From Streptomyces composti (lineage in GTDB: Bacteria; Actinomycetota; Actinomycetes; Streptomycetales; Streptomycetaceae): a stretch of 64,000 nt of DNA. The notes under the pieces were generated by a model. That model searched no databases. It saw nothing but the letters and a program-made list of their open reading frames with translations, and was not told where the DNA came from. Position 1 is the first letter of the stretch. The number at the start of each line of letters is the position of its first letter. The DNA is taken from NCBI RefSeq assembly GCF_012034205.1, contig NZ_JAATEM010000022.1:62001-126000 (forward strand). The letters run 5' to 3'. Shown here one piece after another: positions 16,870 through 25,836 of this stretch. Both the position numbers and the translations under genes were made by a program.

Positions 16870-17772
16870 TCAGGCGCCGCAGGAGCGGAGGAACCTGCGG
16901 GTGCGCACCGCGATCGGCAGCGGCTTGTCCGGGTCGCAGGGGTACATGTCCTGCTCGACGATGGCGAAGAGGTCCACGCCCAGGTTCTGGGCGGCGGTGA
17001 GGACGGGGCCCAGCTCGGGCACGCCGCCGGGCGGTTCGCACATCACGCCGCGCTGGACGGCGGGGCCGAACGGGATCTCGTTCTTCACCACGTCGGCCAG
17101 GATCTCGGGGTCGACCTGCTTGAGGTGCAGATAGCCGATGCGTTCGCCGTAGGTCTCGATCAGCTTGACGCTGTCGCCGCCGCAGTAGGCGTAGTGGCCG
17201 GTGTCCAGGCAGAGGCTGACCAGGTCGGAGTCGGTGGAGTCGAGGAAGCGCTCGACGTGCTCCTCGGTGTCGATGTGGGTGTCGGCGTGCGGGTGGACCA
17301 CGATGTCCAGGCCGTACCGCTCCCGCACCTCGTGGCCGAGGCGCTCCATGCCGCGGGTGAGGTGGCCCCACTGCTCGGTGGTGAGCTCCGGCGGTTCGAG
17401 GATCTCGGCGGTCTTGTCGTCCCGCCAGAAGGAGGGGATGACCACCAGGTGCTTGGCGCCCATGGCCTGGGTGAGGGAGGCGACCCGGCTGACCTGCTCC
17501 CAGGTGGAGTCCCACTCGGAGGGGCCGCGGTGCAGCCCGCAGAAGATGGTGCCCGCGGACACCTTCAGGTTCCGCCTGCTCACCTCGTCCTTGAGGCGGG
17601 CCGGGTCGGTGGGCAGGTAGCCGTAGGGGCCGAGTTCGATCCACTCGTAGCCGGCCTCGGCGACCTCGTCGAGGAAGCGCTGCCAGGGCACCTGCAGCGG
17701 GTCGTCGGGGAACCAGACGCCCCAGGAGTCGGGTGCGGAGCCGACCCGGATGCGGTCGAGCGCGACTGCCAT
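16870..17772 (-). CDS. Xylose-isomerase-like TIM barrel, 2-keto-myo-inositol dehydratase (IolE)-like
   Basis: 300 residues. The start motif RIRVGSAPDSWGVWFPDDP is characteristic of IolE/sugar-phosphate isomerase-type barrels. Metal-ligand segments are seen: AGYEWIELGPYGYLPTD, VVHPHADTHIDTEEH, SLCLDTGHYAYCGGD, YLHLKQVD and FAIVEQDMYP. IolE dehydrates 2-keto-myo-inositol to the trione substrate of IolD. Its start is 1 nt after the ATPase stop and its ribosome site (GGAAGGAAAG) lies within that gene. An epimerase role is possible, as the family is broad; the operon context favours IolE. Confidence 0.85.
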   Translation of the reverse strand: MAVALDRIRVGSAPDSWGVWFPDDPLQVPWQRFLDEVAEAGYEWIELGPYGYLPTDPARLKDEVSRRNLKVSAGTIFCGLHRGPSEWDSTWEQVSRVASLTQAMGAKHLVVIPSFWRDDKTAEILEPPELTTEQWGHLTRGMERLGHEVRERYGLDIVVHPHADTHIDTEEHVERFLDSTDSDLVSLCLDTGHYAYCGGDSVKLIETYGERIGYLHLKQVDPEILADVVKNEIPFGPAVQRGVMCEPPGGVPELGPVLTAAQNLGVDLFAIVEQDMYPCDPDKPLPIAVRTRRFLRSCGA

Positions 17773-17773
17773 G

Positions 17774-18685
17774 TCAGGACTTTCCTTCCGGGGTTGCGGC
17801 CGCGGAGGCCTTGAGGTCCGTCTCCTCGGGGAGCTCCTCGACGTCGACGCCGCGGACCTGGGCGAGCTCGTGCTTGAGCGCGGCCAGTTCGGCGCCGCCC
17901 GCCATGTGGTTGGTCAGCTCCTCGAGGCTGACCTCGCTGCGGTCGGCGGACAGTTCCATGGTGCCCAGGCGCAGCACGCTGAAGTGGTCGCCGACCATGT
18001 AGGCGTGGTGCGGGTTGTGGGTGATGAAGATGACGCCGAGGCCGCGGTCGCGGGCGGCGGCGATGTACTTCAGCACCACACCGGACTGCTTGACGCCGAG
18101 CGCGGCGGTGGGCTCGTCGAGGATGAGGACGCGGGCGCCGAAGTAGACGGCGCGGGCGATGGCGACGCACTGGCGCTGGCCGCCGGAGAGCGTGCCGATG
18201 GGCTGCTCGAGGTCGTCGAGGACGATCCCCATGTTGCGCAGTTCCTCGTCGGCGGTCTTCTTCATCCGCTCGATGTCGAGGCGGCGCAGCGGCCAGGGGC
18301 CCTTGGTCATCTCCGAGCCGAGGAAGAAGTTGCGCCACACCGGCATCAGCGGGACGACGGCGAGGTCCTGGTAGACGGTGGCGATGCCCCGGTCGAGGGC
18401 CTCGCGCGGGGTGGAGAAGCGCACCGGTTCGCCGTCGACGAGGAACTCGCCCTCGGTGTGCTGGTGCAGCCCCGAGATGATCTTGATAAGGGTGGACTTG
18501 CCGGCGCCGTTGTCGCCGAGGACGCAGGTCACCCGGCCGGGGTGGACCTCCAGGTCGACTCCGTGCAGGGCGCGGATGTTGCCGTAGGACTTGCCCGCGC
18601 CGCGCAGTTCGACCAGCGGGCGGTCGCCGTGCGCCGGGGTGTCCTGCACGGTGGTCCCGTGGGTGCCGGTGGTCTTGTCGGTCAT
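17774..18685 (-). CDS. Sugar (inositol) ABC importer ATPase, single-domain RbsA/FrcA type
   Basis: 303 residues. Walker A GDNGAGKST (57-65), signature LSGGQRQ (166-172), Walker B VLILDEP (186-192) and H-loop IFITHNPHH. The nucleotide-binding domain is of the CUT2 kind (ribose/fructose/inositol), yet only one ATPase domain is present where RbsA/XylG proteins have two in tandem. It must therefore dimerise. A C-terminal tail (about 255-303) is acidic and unusual. It lies 5 nt after the permease stop. With the permease and lipoprotein it should form a cytoplasmic-membrane importer for the cyclitol that the neighbouring enzymes degrade. Confidence 0.95.
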   Translation of the reverse strand: MTDKTTGTHGTTVQDTPAHGDRPLVELRGAGKSYGNIRALHGVDLEVHPGRVTCVLGDNGAGKSTLIKIISGLHQHTEGEFLVDGEPVRFSTPREALDRGIATVYQDLAVVPLMPVWRNFFLGSEMTKGPWPLRRLDIERMKKTADEELRNMGIVLDDLEQPIGTLSGGQRQCVAIARAVYFGARVLILDEPTAALGVKQSGVVLKYIAAARDRGLGVIFITHNPHHAYMVGDHFSVLRLGTMELSADRSEVSLEELTNHMAGGAELAALKHELAQVRGVDVEELPEETDLKASAAATPEGKS

Positions 18686-18690
18686 TGCGG

Positions 18691-19767
18691 TCACCTCCGG
18701 GTCGCCGTGCGCTGGACCCACAGATTGATGAGAACGGCGCCGAGCAGCATCACGCCGAGGAAGGCCTTGAACCAGTCGGGGTTCCAGCCGGCGTAGACGA
18801 TGCCCTGCTGCACCATGCCGAACATGAAGGCGCCGAAGACCGGGCCGATCGCCGAGCCGGCGCCGCCGGTGAGCAGGCAGCCGCCGATGACGGCCGCGGC
18901 GATGTAGATCAGTTCCTGGCCGACGCCCTCGCCGGACTGCACGGTGTTGAAGGAGAACAGGTTGTGCATGCCGACGAACCAGGCGCCGAAGCCGACCAGC
19001 ATGAACAGCGAGATCTTGGTGAAGGTGACAGGGACGCCGACCGCGCGGGCGCTCTCCTTGTTGCCGCCGACGGCGAAGATCCAGTTGCCGTACTTGGTGC
19101 GCAGCAGCACCCAGGTGGCGAGGGCGGCGAAGACCAGCCACCACACGACGGTGATCTTCACCTGGACGCCGGCGACGTCGAAGGTGGAGGCGAAGATCGC
19201 CTTGGCCTGCTCGAAGCCGTCCATGTCGCTGATGGAGTCGGTGGCCACGTTGCCGGTGACCAGCTTGGTCACCGCGAGGTTGACGCCCTGCAGGATCAGG
19301 AAGGTGCCGAGGGTGACGAGGAAGCTGGGCAGCCCCGTCTTGATCAGCATCCAGCCGTTGAACAGTCCGATGCCGAGGGAGACGGCGAGGGCGACGATCA
19401 CGCCCACCCAGACGTTCAGGGTGAGCTGGTAGCTGAGCATGCTGGCGGTGAGCGCCGAGGTGATCACCGCGACACCGGCCGACAGGTCGAACTCTCCGCC
19501 GATCATCAGCAGGGCCACGGGCAGCGCCATGATCCCGATGGTCGACGACTGGTACAGGATGTTGGCGATGGAGCTGCCGTCGCGCACGGGCGGCGCGGCG
19601 AACAGGAAGAAGATCAGTACGACGACGGCTCCGAGGAACACCCCGACCTCGGGCCGGGCGAGCAGGCGCAGCGCCAGGGGGCGCCGTGCCGTCCGGCCGT
19701 CGGTTTCCTTCGGGCCGGGAGCCGGCGGTGTGGTCACCGCCGGCTGGGCCTGCTGGGTCATGCTCAT
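18691..19767 (-). CDS. Sugar (inositol) ABC importer permease, RbsC-like
   Basis: 358 residues from the ATG at 19767, whose A is shared with the stop of the binding-protein gene (translational coupling). About nine TM segments are visible, beginning LGAVVVLIFFLFAAPPVRDG. The CUT2-permease loop AVGGNKESARAVGVPVTFTK and the conserved IGGEFDLSAGVAVITSALTA are typical of ribose/xylose/inositol permeases. One gene is present, so the channel is a homodimer. Confidence 0.95.
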   Translation of the reverse strand: MSMTQQAQPAVTTPPAPGPKETDGRTARRPLALRLLARPEVGVFLGAVVVLIFFLFAAPPVRDGSSIANILYQSSTIGIMALPVALLMIGGEFDLSAGVAVITSALTASMLSYQLTLNVWVGVIVALAVSLGIGLFNGWMLIKTGLPSFLVTLGTFLILQGVNLAVTKLVTGNVATDSISDMDGFEQAKAIFASTFDVAGVQVKITVVWWLVFAALATWVLLRTKYGNWIFAVGGNKESARAVGVPVTFTKISLFMLVGFGAWFVGMHNLFSFNTVQSGEGVGQELIYIAAAVIGGCLLTGGAGSAIGPVFGAFMFGMVQQGIVYAGWNPDWFKAFLGVMLLGAVLINLWVQRTATRR

Positions 19768-20786
19768 CACCGGGTGCCCTTCGCGGCGAACTCGGCGACC
19801 GTGTCGACGTTGGACTTGTCGACGAACGCAGGGCCGGTCAGCACCGGCTGCTCACCGCCGCCGCTGTAGTTGCCGTTGTTCTTGTAGAGCCACAGACCGT
19901 CGACGGCCAGGTACCCCTGCAGGTAGGGCTGCTGGTCGACGGCGAACGTGATGTCACCGTTCTGGATGGCGCTGGTCAGCTGCTTGTTGAGGTCGAAGGT
20001 GGCGACCTTCGCCTTGCTGCCGGCCTCCTCCACGGACTGCACCGCGGTCAGCGCGAAGGGCGCGCCGAGGGTGGCGACGTAGTCGATCGAGGAGTCCTGC
20101 TTGAGCTTGGCGGTGATCGTCGACTTCACCGAGGGCATGTCGGTGCCGTTGACGTTGAGGATCTGCAGCTTGCCCTCGAAGGTCTTCTTCACGCCGTCGC
20201 AGCGCTGGGTCAGGCCGATGTTGCCCTGCTCCTGGATGACGCAGACGGCGTTCTTGGCGCCGACCTCGTTGAGCTTCTTGCCGAAGGCCTCGCCGGCGAC
20301 GTTCTCGTCCTGGCCGAAGAACTCCAGCAGGCCGAGATCCTTCCAGTCGCTGACGCCGGAGTTGAGGCCGACGACGGGGATGCCGGCCTTCTCCGCCTTG
20401 GCGATGACGCCCTTGAGCGCGTCGGGCTTGGCGAGGGTGACGGCGATGCCGTCGACCTTCTGGTCGATCGCGTTCTGCACCAGGTTGGCCTGGTTGCCGG
20501 CGTTCGGGTCGGCGGAGTAGACGAGCTTGACATTGTCCTTGGCGGCGGCGGCCTGGGCGCCCTTGCGGACGATGTCCCAGAAGGTGTCGCCGGGCGACTG
20601 GTGGGTGACGAGGGCGACCGTCATGCGGGGCGTGTCGGCCTTGCCCGCCGACGCGTCGGCACCGCCCTCCTCGGCCTTCTTGCCGCCGGAGCTGCTGGAG
20701 CAGCCGGCCAGGGTCAGGGCTGCTGCCGCGGCCACCGCGACGAACGGCGCGATTCTGCGGGAGCGGGTGTGAGAAGAGCGGTCCAT
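19767..20786 (-). CDS. Sugar (inositol)-binding lipoprotein of ABC importer
   Basis: 339 residues. Lipoprotein signal: RSRRIAPFVAVAAAAALTLA then lipobox LAGC with C29. The mature part is a type I periplasmic-binding fold (TVALVTHQSPGDTFWDIVRK; IDQKVDGIAVTLAKPDALKG; DYVATLGAPFALTAVQSVEE), as in RbsB/IbpA-like proteins. First gene of the leftward operon, transcribed from the shared control region with iolC. Its ligand is taken to be myo-inositol or a relative from the adjacent pathway genes, not from the sequence itself. Confidence 0.95.
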   Translation of the reverse strand: MDRSSHTRSRRIAPFVAVAAAAALTLAGCSSSSGGKKAEEGGADASAGKADTPRMTVALVTHQSPGDTFWDIVRKGAQAAAAKDNVKLVYSADPNAGNQANLVQNAIDQKVDGIAVTLAKPDALKGVIAKAEKAGIPVVGLNSGVSDWKDLGLLEFFGQDENVAGEAFGKKLNEVGAKNAVCVIQEQGNIGLTQRCDGVKKTFEGKLQILNVNGTDMPSVKSTITAKLKQDSSIDYVATLGAPFALTAVQSVEEAGSKAKVATFDLNKQLTSAIQNGDITFAVDQQPYLQGYLAVDGLWLYKNNGNYSGGGEQPVLTGPAFVDKSNVDTVAEFAAKGTR

Positions 20787-20926
20787 CTGTCCTGCACCTC
20801 ACTGTGCTACGCGGGGAAGGGATGACGGGCGGGTCCGGCGGTCCGGACCGGCGCCCTGCGGAGTCCGGATGGAACCACCGGATTCCGGATGTCTGCCAGG
20901 GAGAACGGCTGTCGTGCTGGGACCGG

Positions 20927-21037
20927 ATCCAATCCCCTGACGCGCCCTCTGTCAATACTTTGTTAAGACATCATTTCACGAGCTAGTCCGAATGTAAGTA
21001 CAAACTATTGACAGCGCCACCCCCTGAGACCTACACC
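20927..21037. promoter_or_regulatory. Shared divergent control region with mirror-image promoters and inverted repeat
   Basis: CTGTCAATACTTTGT (20949-20963) and ACAAACTATTGACAG (21000-21014) are inverted copies with one mismatch, 36 nt apart. Each contains an outward TTGACA: leftward 20955-20950 with TTGGAT at 20932-20927 (17-nt spacer), and rightward 21008-21013 with TACACC at 21032-21037 (18-nt spacer). The repeats thus give matched promoters to the import and iolC operons and are natural sites for one regulator, probably the GntR protein at 25837-26622. The region is unusually A/T-rich for this genome. Confidence 0.7.
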
Positions 21038-21127
21038 TTGGAGGCGGCAGGTTCCCGAGAACCACGCCCCCACCGTGGCAGGGCGCCCAGGGACCCGCAT
21101 CCCCAAAGCCTCGAGGAGCGTCGCTCA

Positions 21128-22120
21128 ATGGCCGACTCACCACAGTATTTCGACCTGATCACCATGGGACGCATCGGGGTCGATCTCTACCCACTGCAGA
21201 CCGGTGTGCCGCTGGCGCAGGTGGAGACGTTCGGCAAGTTCCTGGGCGGCTCCGCCGCCAATGTCGCCGTCGCCGCCGCCCGCCTGGGACGCTCCACCGC
21301 GGTGATCACCCGCACCGGCGACGACCCCTTCGGCGCCTATCTGCACCAGGCCCTGAAGGACTTCGGCGTCGACGACCGCTGGGTGACCCCGGTCGCCGAC
21401 CACCCGACGCCGGTCACCTTCTGCGAGATCTTCCCCCCGGACGACTTCCCGCTGTACTTCTACCGCCGGCCCAAGGCCCCCGACCTGGAGATCCACACCC
21501 ACGAGCTGGACCTGGAGGCGATCCGGGCGGCGGGCATCTTCTGGATCACCGGCACCGGTCTGAGCGAGGAGCCGAGCCGCTCCGCCACCCTGGACGCGCT
21601 CCGGGCCCGCGCCAAGGCGGGCACCACCGTTTTCGACCTCGACTGGCGGCCCATGTTCTGGCGCGACCCCGACCAGGCCCGCCCGTTCTACCGCGAGGCC
21701 CTGCGGCACGCCACGGTGGCCGTCGGCAACCTCGACGAGTGCGAGATCGCCACCGGGGTGCGCGAGCCCGCCGCCTGCGCCGAGGCGCTGCTCGCGGCCG
21801 GCGTGGAGCTGGCGGTCGTCAAGCAGGGGCCCAAGGGCGTGCTCGCCGTGCACCGCGACGGCACCCGGGCCGAGGTGCCCCCGGTGCCGGTGGACGTGGT
21901 CAACGGCCTCGGCGCGGGTGACGCCTTCGGCGGCTCGCTCTGCCACGGCCTGCTGTCCGGACGGTCCCTGGAGGAGACCATGCGTCACGCCAACGCCGCC
22001 GGTGCCCTCGTCGCCTCCCGCCTCGCCTGCTCGTCCGCCATGCCGACGCAGCAGGAGATCACGGACCTTCTCGCCCGGGCCGCCGCGCCGAGCCCGACGG
22101 GCCGGCCGAGCCAGTCCTGA
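21128..22120 (+). CDS. iolC: 5-dehydro-2-deoxygluconokinase
   Basis: 330 residues, PfkB-family kinase. The substrate-binding GGSAANVAVAAARLGRS is at 40-56, and the catalytic Asp D265 is in NGLGAGDAFGGSLCHG. It phosphorylates 2-deoxy-5-keto-gluconate in inositol breakdown. It is the first gene of the rightward catabolic operon, with the leftward importer on the other side of the shared control region. The ATG at 21128 gives the normal N-terminus (YFDLITMGRIGVDLYP). The next gene starts 14 nt after its stop. Confidence 0.95.
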   Translation: MADSPQYFDLITMGRIGVDLYPLQTGVPLAQVETFGKFLGGSAANVAVAAARLGRSTAVITRTGDDPFGAYLHQALKDFGVDDRWVTPVADHPTPVTFCEIFPPDDFPLYFYRRPKAPDLEIHTHELDLEAIRAAGIFWITGTGLSEEPSRSATLDALRARAKAGTTVFDLDWRPMFWRDPDQARPFYREALRHATVAVGNLDECEIATGVREPAACAEALLAAGVELAVVKQGPKGVLAVHRDGTRAEVPPVPVDVVNGLGAGDAFGGSLCHGLLSGRSLEETMRHANAAGALVASRLACSSAMPTQQEITDLLARAAAPSPTGRPSQS

Positions 22121-22133
22121 ACGGAGCCCTGTC

Positions 22134-23009
22134 TTGAACCTCAGCATCCCCGACCTCACCACGGTCCGGGCCCGCAACCCCGAGGCCGTCGCCGAGGCCG
22201 CCGCCCGCCGGGTGCGCCGCCCGCTGCTCGGCGACAGCGGGCGGCTGATGATCGTGGCCGCCGACCACCCCGCCCGGGGCGCGCTCGGTGTGAACGGCCG
22301 GCCGCTGGCCATGGCCAACCGCGCCGACCTGCTGGACCGGCTGTGCCGCGCGCTGTCCCGGCCCGGAGTCGACGGGGTGCTGGCCACCGCCGACATCCTC
22401 GAGGACCTGCTGCTGCTCGGGGTGCTGGACGGCAAGGTCGTCATGGGGTCGATGAACCGGGGCGGCCTGGCGGGCGCCTCCTTCGAGATGGACGACCGTT
22501 TCACCGGCCACCGCGCCGAGGACATCGAGCGGCTCGGCTTCGACGCCGGCAAGCTGCTGGTGCGCATCGACTACGACGACCCGGGCTCGCTGACCACCCT
22601 GGAGTCCACCGCCCGCGCCATCGACGCCATGGCCGCACGCCGGCTGCCGGTGTTCGTCGAGCCGTTCATCTCCCGCCGCGTCGACGGCCGGGTGCGCAAC
22701 GACCTGTCGGCCGAGGCCGTCACCCGCTCGGTGGCCATCGCCTCCGGCCTCGGCGGCACCTCCGCCTACACCTGGCTGAAGCTGCCCGTCACCGACGACG
22801 CCGACGACATGGCGGAGGTGCTGGCCACCTCCACGCTGCCGGTGGTGCTGCTCGGCGGCGAGGTGGGCGACCAGGAGGCGGCCTACGAGCGCTGGGGCAA
22901 GGCGCTGCGGCTGCCCACGGTGCGGGGGCTGGTGGTCGGCCGGTCGCTGCTCTACCCGGCGAAGGGCAGTGTGGAAGAGGCGGTGGACACCGCCGTCAGC
23001 CTGCTGTGA
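22134..23009 (+). CDS. Class I aldolase-like (Cgl0159 family) protein, probable DKG-phosphate aldolase step
   Basis: 291 residues from a TTG at 22134 that follows GGAG by 7 nt; no better start is seen. The fold is a (beta/alpha)8 aldolase: LMIVAADHPARGALGV, GVDGVLATADILEDLLLLGV, KLLVRIDYDD, TWLKLPVT with the likely Schiff-base Lys, and a phosphate-loop-like GLVVGRSLLYP. Proteins of this family sit with iolC/B/D in actinobacteria in place of the class II aldolase IolJ. It therefore probably cleaves 2-deoxy-5-keto-gluconate-6-phosphate to dihydroxyacetone phosphate and malonic semialdehyde. That assignment is by context. Confidence 0.85.
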   Translation: MNLSIPDLTTVRARNPEAVAEAAARRVRRPLLGDSGRLMIVAADHPARGALGVNGRPLAMANRADLLDRLCRALSRPGVDGVLATADILEDLLLLGVLDGKVVMGSMNRGGLAGASFEMDDRFTGHRAEDIERLGFDAGKLLVRIDYDDPGSLTTLESTARAIDAMAARRLPVFVEPFISRRVDGRVRNDLSAEAVTRSVAIASGLGGTSAYTWLKLPVTDDADDMAEVLATSTLPVVLLGGEVGDQEAAYERWGKALRLPTVRGLVVGRSLLYPAKGSVEEAVDTAVSLL

Positions 23010-23036
23010 GACGCCCGTCGTGACGAAAGGGAACCC

Positions 23037-23930
23037 ATGACGTATCACCTTCCCGCGGGCAAGGCGCACGCCGGCCCCTATCTCGTCGACGTCACTCCCG
23101 AGTCGGCCGGCTGGGGCTTCTCCAGCCTGCGCGTGCTGCAGCTCGCGCCGGGCGGGACGCACACCTTCGACACCGGCGAGAGCGAGTGGATCGTGCTGCC
23201 GCTGGCCGGCGGCTGCACCGTCGCCACCGCCGACGACTTCGGCCACGACACCTTCGAGCTGACCGGCCGCACCAGTGTGTTCGACGGGGTGAGCGACTTC
23301 GCCTACCTCCCCCGCGACGCCCGCGCCACCATCACCTCCGTCCGGGGCGGACGCTTCGCCCTGACCGGCGCCCGCTGCACCCGGCGCCTGCCCGCCCGCT
23401 ACGGGCCGGCCTCCGGCGTCCCCGTGGAGCTGCGCGGCACCGGCAACTGCTCGCGGCAGGTGAACAACTTCGGCGCGGCCGGGGTGTTCGACTGCGACAA
23501 GCTGATCGCGGTCGAGGTGCTCACGCCGGGCGGCAACTGGTCCTCGTTCCCGCCCCACAAGCACGACGAGCACCGGCCGGGCGAGGAGTCCGTGCTGGAG
23601 GAGATCTACTACTTCGAGTTCGCGCCCCACGGGAACATCCCCGGCCTCGGCTACCAGCGGGTCTCCCCCTCGGGCCCGGGGCGCGAGACGGACGTACTGG
23701 CCGAGGTGCGCGACGGCGACGTCGTGCTCATCCCCGACGGCTGGCACGGGCCGTCCATGGCCGTGCCGGGCCACCACATGTACTACCTCAACGTCATGGC
23801 GGGCCCGGAGGCCGAGCGCGCCTGGCTGATCTGCGACCACCCCGACCACGCCTGGATCCGCGACACCTGGCCGGACCAGCCGGTCGATCCCCGACTGCCC
23901 CTCTACACCGCACCGGAGAGGTCCCTATGA
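23037..23930 (+). CDS. iolB: 5-deoxy-glucuronate isomerase
   Basis: 297 residues, double-cupin IolB fold. The metal site HKHDEH (174-179, in FPPHKHDEHRP) plus the Glu in EEIYYFEF and the late His in DGWHGPSMAVPGHHMYYLNV are all present. The enzyme converts 5-deoxy-glucuronate to 2-deoxy-5-keto-gluconate, the IolC substrate. Its TGA overlaps the iolD ATG (ATGA), so the two are co-translated. Confidence 0.97.
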   Translation: MTYHLPAGKAHAGPYLVDVTPESAGWGFSSLRVLQLAPGGTHTFDTGESEWIVLPLAGGCTVATADDFGHDTFELTGRTSVFDGVSDFAYLPRDARATITSVRGGRFALTGARCTRRLPARYGPASGVPVELRGTGNCSRQVNNFGAAGVFDCDKLIAVEVLTPGGNWSSFPPHKHDEHRPGEESVLEEIYYFEFAPHGNIPGLGYQRVSPSGPGRETDVLAEVRDGDVVLIPDGWHGPSMAVPGHHMYYLNVMAGPEAERAWLICDHPDHAWIRDTWPDQPVDPRLPLYTAPERSL

Positions 23931-25804
23931 GCCCCGCAACCCGCCGACTGACGACCGCCCAGGCCCTGGTGCGCTTCCTCGCCGCCCAGTACACCGAGCG
24001 CGACGGCGTGCGGCGCAGGCTGATCGCGGGCACCTGGGGCATCTTCGGCCACGGCAACGTGGCCGGCATCGGCCAGGCACTGGTGGAGTACGGCGACCTC
24101 ATGCCCTTCCACCAGGGCCGCAACGAGCAGGCCATGGTGCACGCCGCCGTCGGACACGCCCGCCAGCTCAACCGGCTCTCCGCGCAGGCCGTGACCACCT
24201 CCATCGGCCCCGGCGCCACCAACCTGGTCACCGGCGCCGCCCTCGCCACCATCAACCGCCTGCCGGTGCTGCTGCTGCCCGGCGACTACTTCGCCTCGCA
24301 CTCCGCCGATCCGCTGCTGCAGCAGCTGGAGCACCCGGTGGAGGCCGATGTGTCGGTCAACGACACCCTGCGCCCGGTCAGCCGCTACTTCGACCGGATC
24401 ACCCGCCCCGAGGCGCTGATCCCCTCCGCGCTGAACGCGATGCGCGTGCTGGCCGACCCCGCCGAGACCGGCGCCGTCACCCTCGCCCTGCCGCAGGACG
24501 TGCAGGCGGAGGCGTACGACTGGCCGGAGGAGTTCTTCGCCGAGCGCGTCTGGACCGTGCGCCGCCCGGCGCCGGACCCGGTGGAGCTGAGCGCGGCCGT
24601 GGCCGCCGTGCGCGCCGCCCGGCGCCCGCTGATCGTGGCCGGCGGCGGGGTGCACCACAGCGAGGCCGAGGAGGCGCTGCGGGCGCTCGTCGACGCCACC
24701 GGCATCCCGGTCGCCTCCACCCAGGCCGGCAAGGGCTCCCTGCGTCACGACCACCCCGCCGACCTCGGCGGCATCGGGCACACCGGCACCGCGGTCAGCG
24801 ACGACCTGGCCCGCACCGCCGACCTGGTGATCGGCGTCGGCACCCGCTACACCGACTTCACCACCGCCTCCGGCACCCTCTTCCAGAACCCGGACGTCCG
24901 CTTCCTCAACCTCAACATCACCGCCTTCGACGCGCACAAGCTGTCCGCCCGCACCCTGGTCTGCGACGCCCGCACCGGCCTCGAGCAGCTGACCCGGGAG
25001 CTGGCCGGGTACCGGGTGGACGGGGACTACGAGGCCGAGTACCGGGCGGGCAAGGAGCGCTGGGACCGGATCGTCGAGGACGCCTGCGCCGCGCCCGACG
25101 AGCACGCCGTGCCGACGCAGACCCAGGTGCTCGGCGCGCTGGACGGGGTGGTCGGCGACGAGGACGTGGTGATCAACGCGGCCGGTTCGCTCCCCGGTGA
25201 CCTGCACAAGCTGTGGCGCGCGCGCAGCCCCCGCCAGTACCACCTGGAGTACGGCTACTCCTGCATGGGCTACGAGATCCCGGCCGCCATCGGCGTGCTG
25301 CAGGCCGCGCCCGGCACCACCGTGTGGGCGCTGGTCGGCGACGGCACGTATCTGATGATGCCGACGGAGATCGTCACCGCCGTCCAGGAGCGGCTGCCGG
25401 TCAAGATGGTGCTGATCCAGAACCACGGCTACGCCTCCATCGGCGGCCTGTCCGAGTCGGTGGGCGGCGAGCGCTTCGGCACCGCCTACCGCCATCGCGC
25501 CGCCGACGGCACCTTCACCGGCGCCCCGCTGCCGGTGGACCTGGCCGCCAACGCGGCCAGCCTGGGCATGGACGTGCTGCGCGCCAAGACCGTGCGGGAG
25601 CTGCGGCACGCGCTGGCCGAGGCGCGCTCCTCGGACCGCCCGACCTGCGTGTACGTGGAGACCGACCCGGCGCCGACCGCTCCCCCGGCCGAGGCCTGGT
25701 GGGACGTGCCGGTCGCCGAGGTGGCCTCGCGCGAGCCCGCCGTGCAGGCCCGCGAGCGGTACGAGGAGCAGGTCGCCGCGCGCCGCCGTCATCTGTCGGC
25801 CTGA
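23927..25804 (+). CDS. iolD: 3D-(3,5/4)-trihydroxycyclohexane-1,2-dione acylhydrolase (ring opening)
   Basis: 625 residues, thiamine-diphosphate enzyme with three domains. N-terminal pyrimidine-binding domain: IFGHGNVAGIGQAL and QAVTTSIGPGATNLVTGAAL. C-terminal pyrophosphate site: GDGTYLMM (471-478) to N499 (LIQNHGYASIGGL), the GDG-x(25)-N motif. It hydrolyses the C-C bond of the trione made by IolE to open the inositol ring. Starts at 23927, overlapping the iolB stop. Length and motifs are normal. Confidence 0.97.
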   Translation: MSPATRRLTTAQALVRFLAAQYTERDGVRRRLIAGTWGIFGHGNVAGIGQALVEYGDLMPFHQGRNEQAMVHAAVGHARQLNRLSAQAVTTSIGPGATNLVTGAALATINRLPVLLLPGDYFASHSADPLLQQLEHPVEADVSVNDTLRPVSRYFDRITRPEALIPSALNAMRVLADPAETGAVTLALPQDVQAEAYDWPEEFFAERVWTVRRPAPDPVELSAAVAAVRAARRPLIVAGGGVHHSEAEEALRALVDATGIPVASTQAGKGSLRHDHPADLGGIGHTGTAVSDDLARTADLVIGVGTRYTDFTTASGTLFQNPDVRFLNLNITAFDAHKLSARTLVCDARTGLEQLTRELAGYRVDGDYEAEYRAGKERWDRIVEDACAAPDEHAVPTQTQVLGALDGVVGDEDVVINAAGSLPGDLHKLWRARSPRQYHLEYGYSCMGYEIPAAIGVLQAAPGTTVWALVGDGTYLMMPTEIVTAVQERLPVKMVLIQNHGYASIGGLSESVGGERFGTAYRHRAADGTFTGAPLPVDLAANAASLGMDVLRAKTVRELRHALAEARSSDRPTCVYVETDPAPTAPPAEAWWDVPVAEVASREPAVQARERYEEQVAARRRHLSA

Positions 25805-25836
25805 CCGTGACCGCGCGCACGAGGGGAGGAGCGTCC

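Noticed and set aside
22059..23849. A 596-codon minus-strand frame over the iol genes
   Set aside because: Antisense to the aldolase and iolB genes, low-complexity Gly/Val/His composition, no domain.
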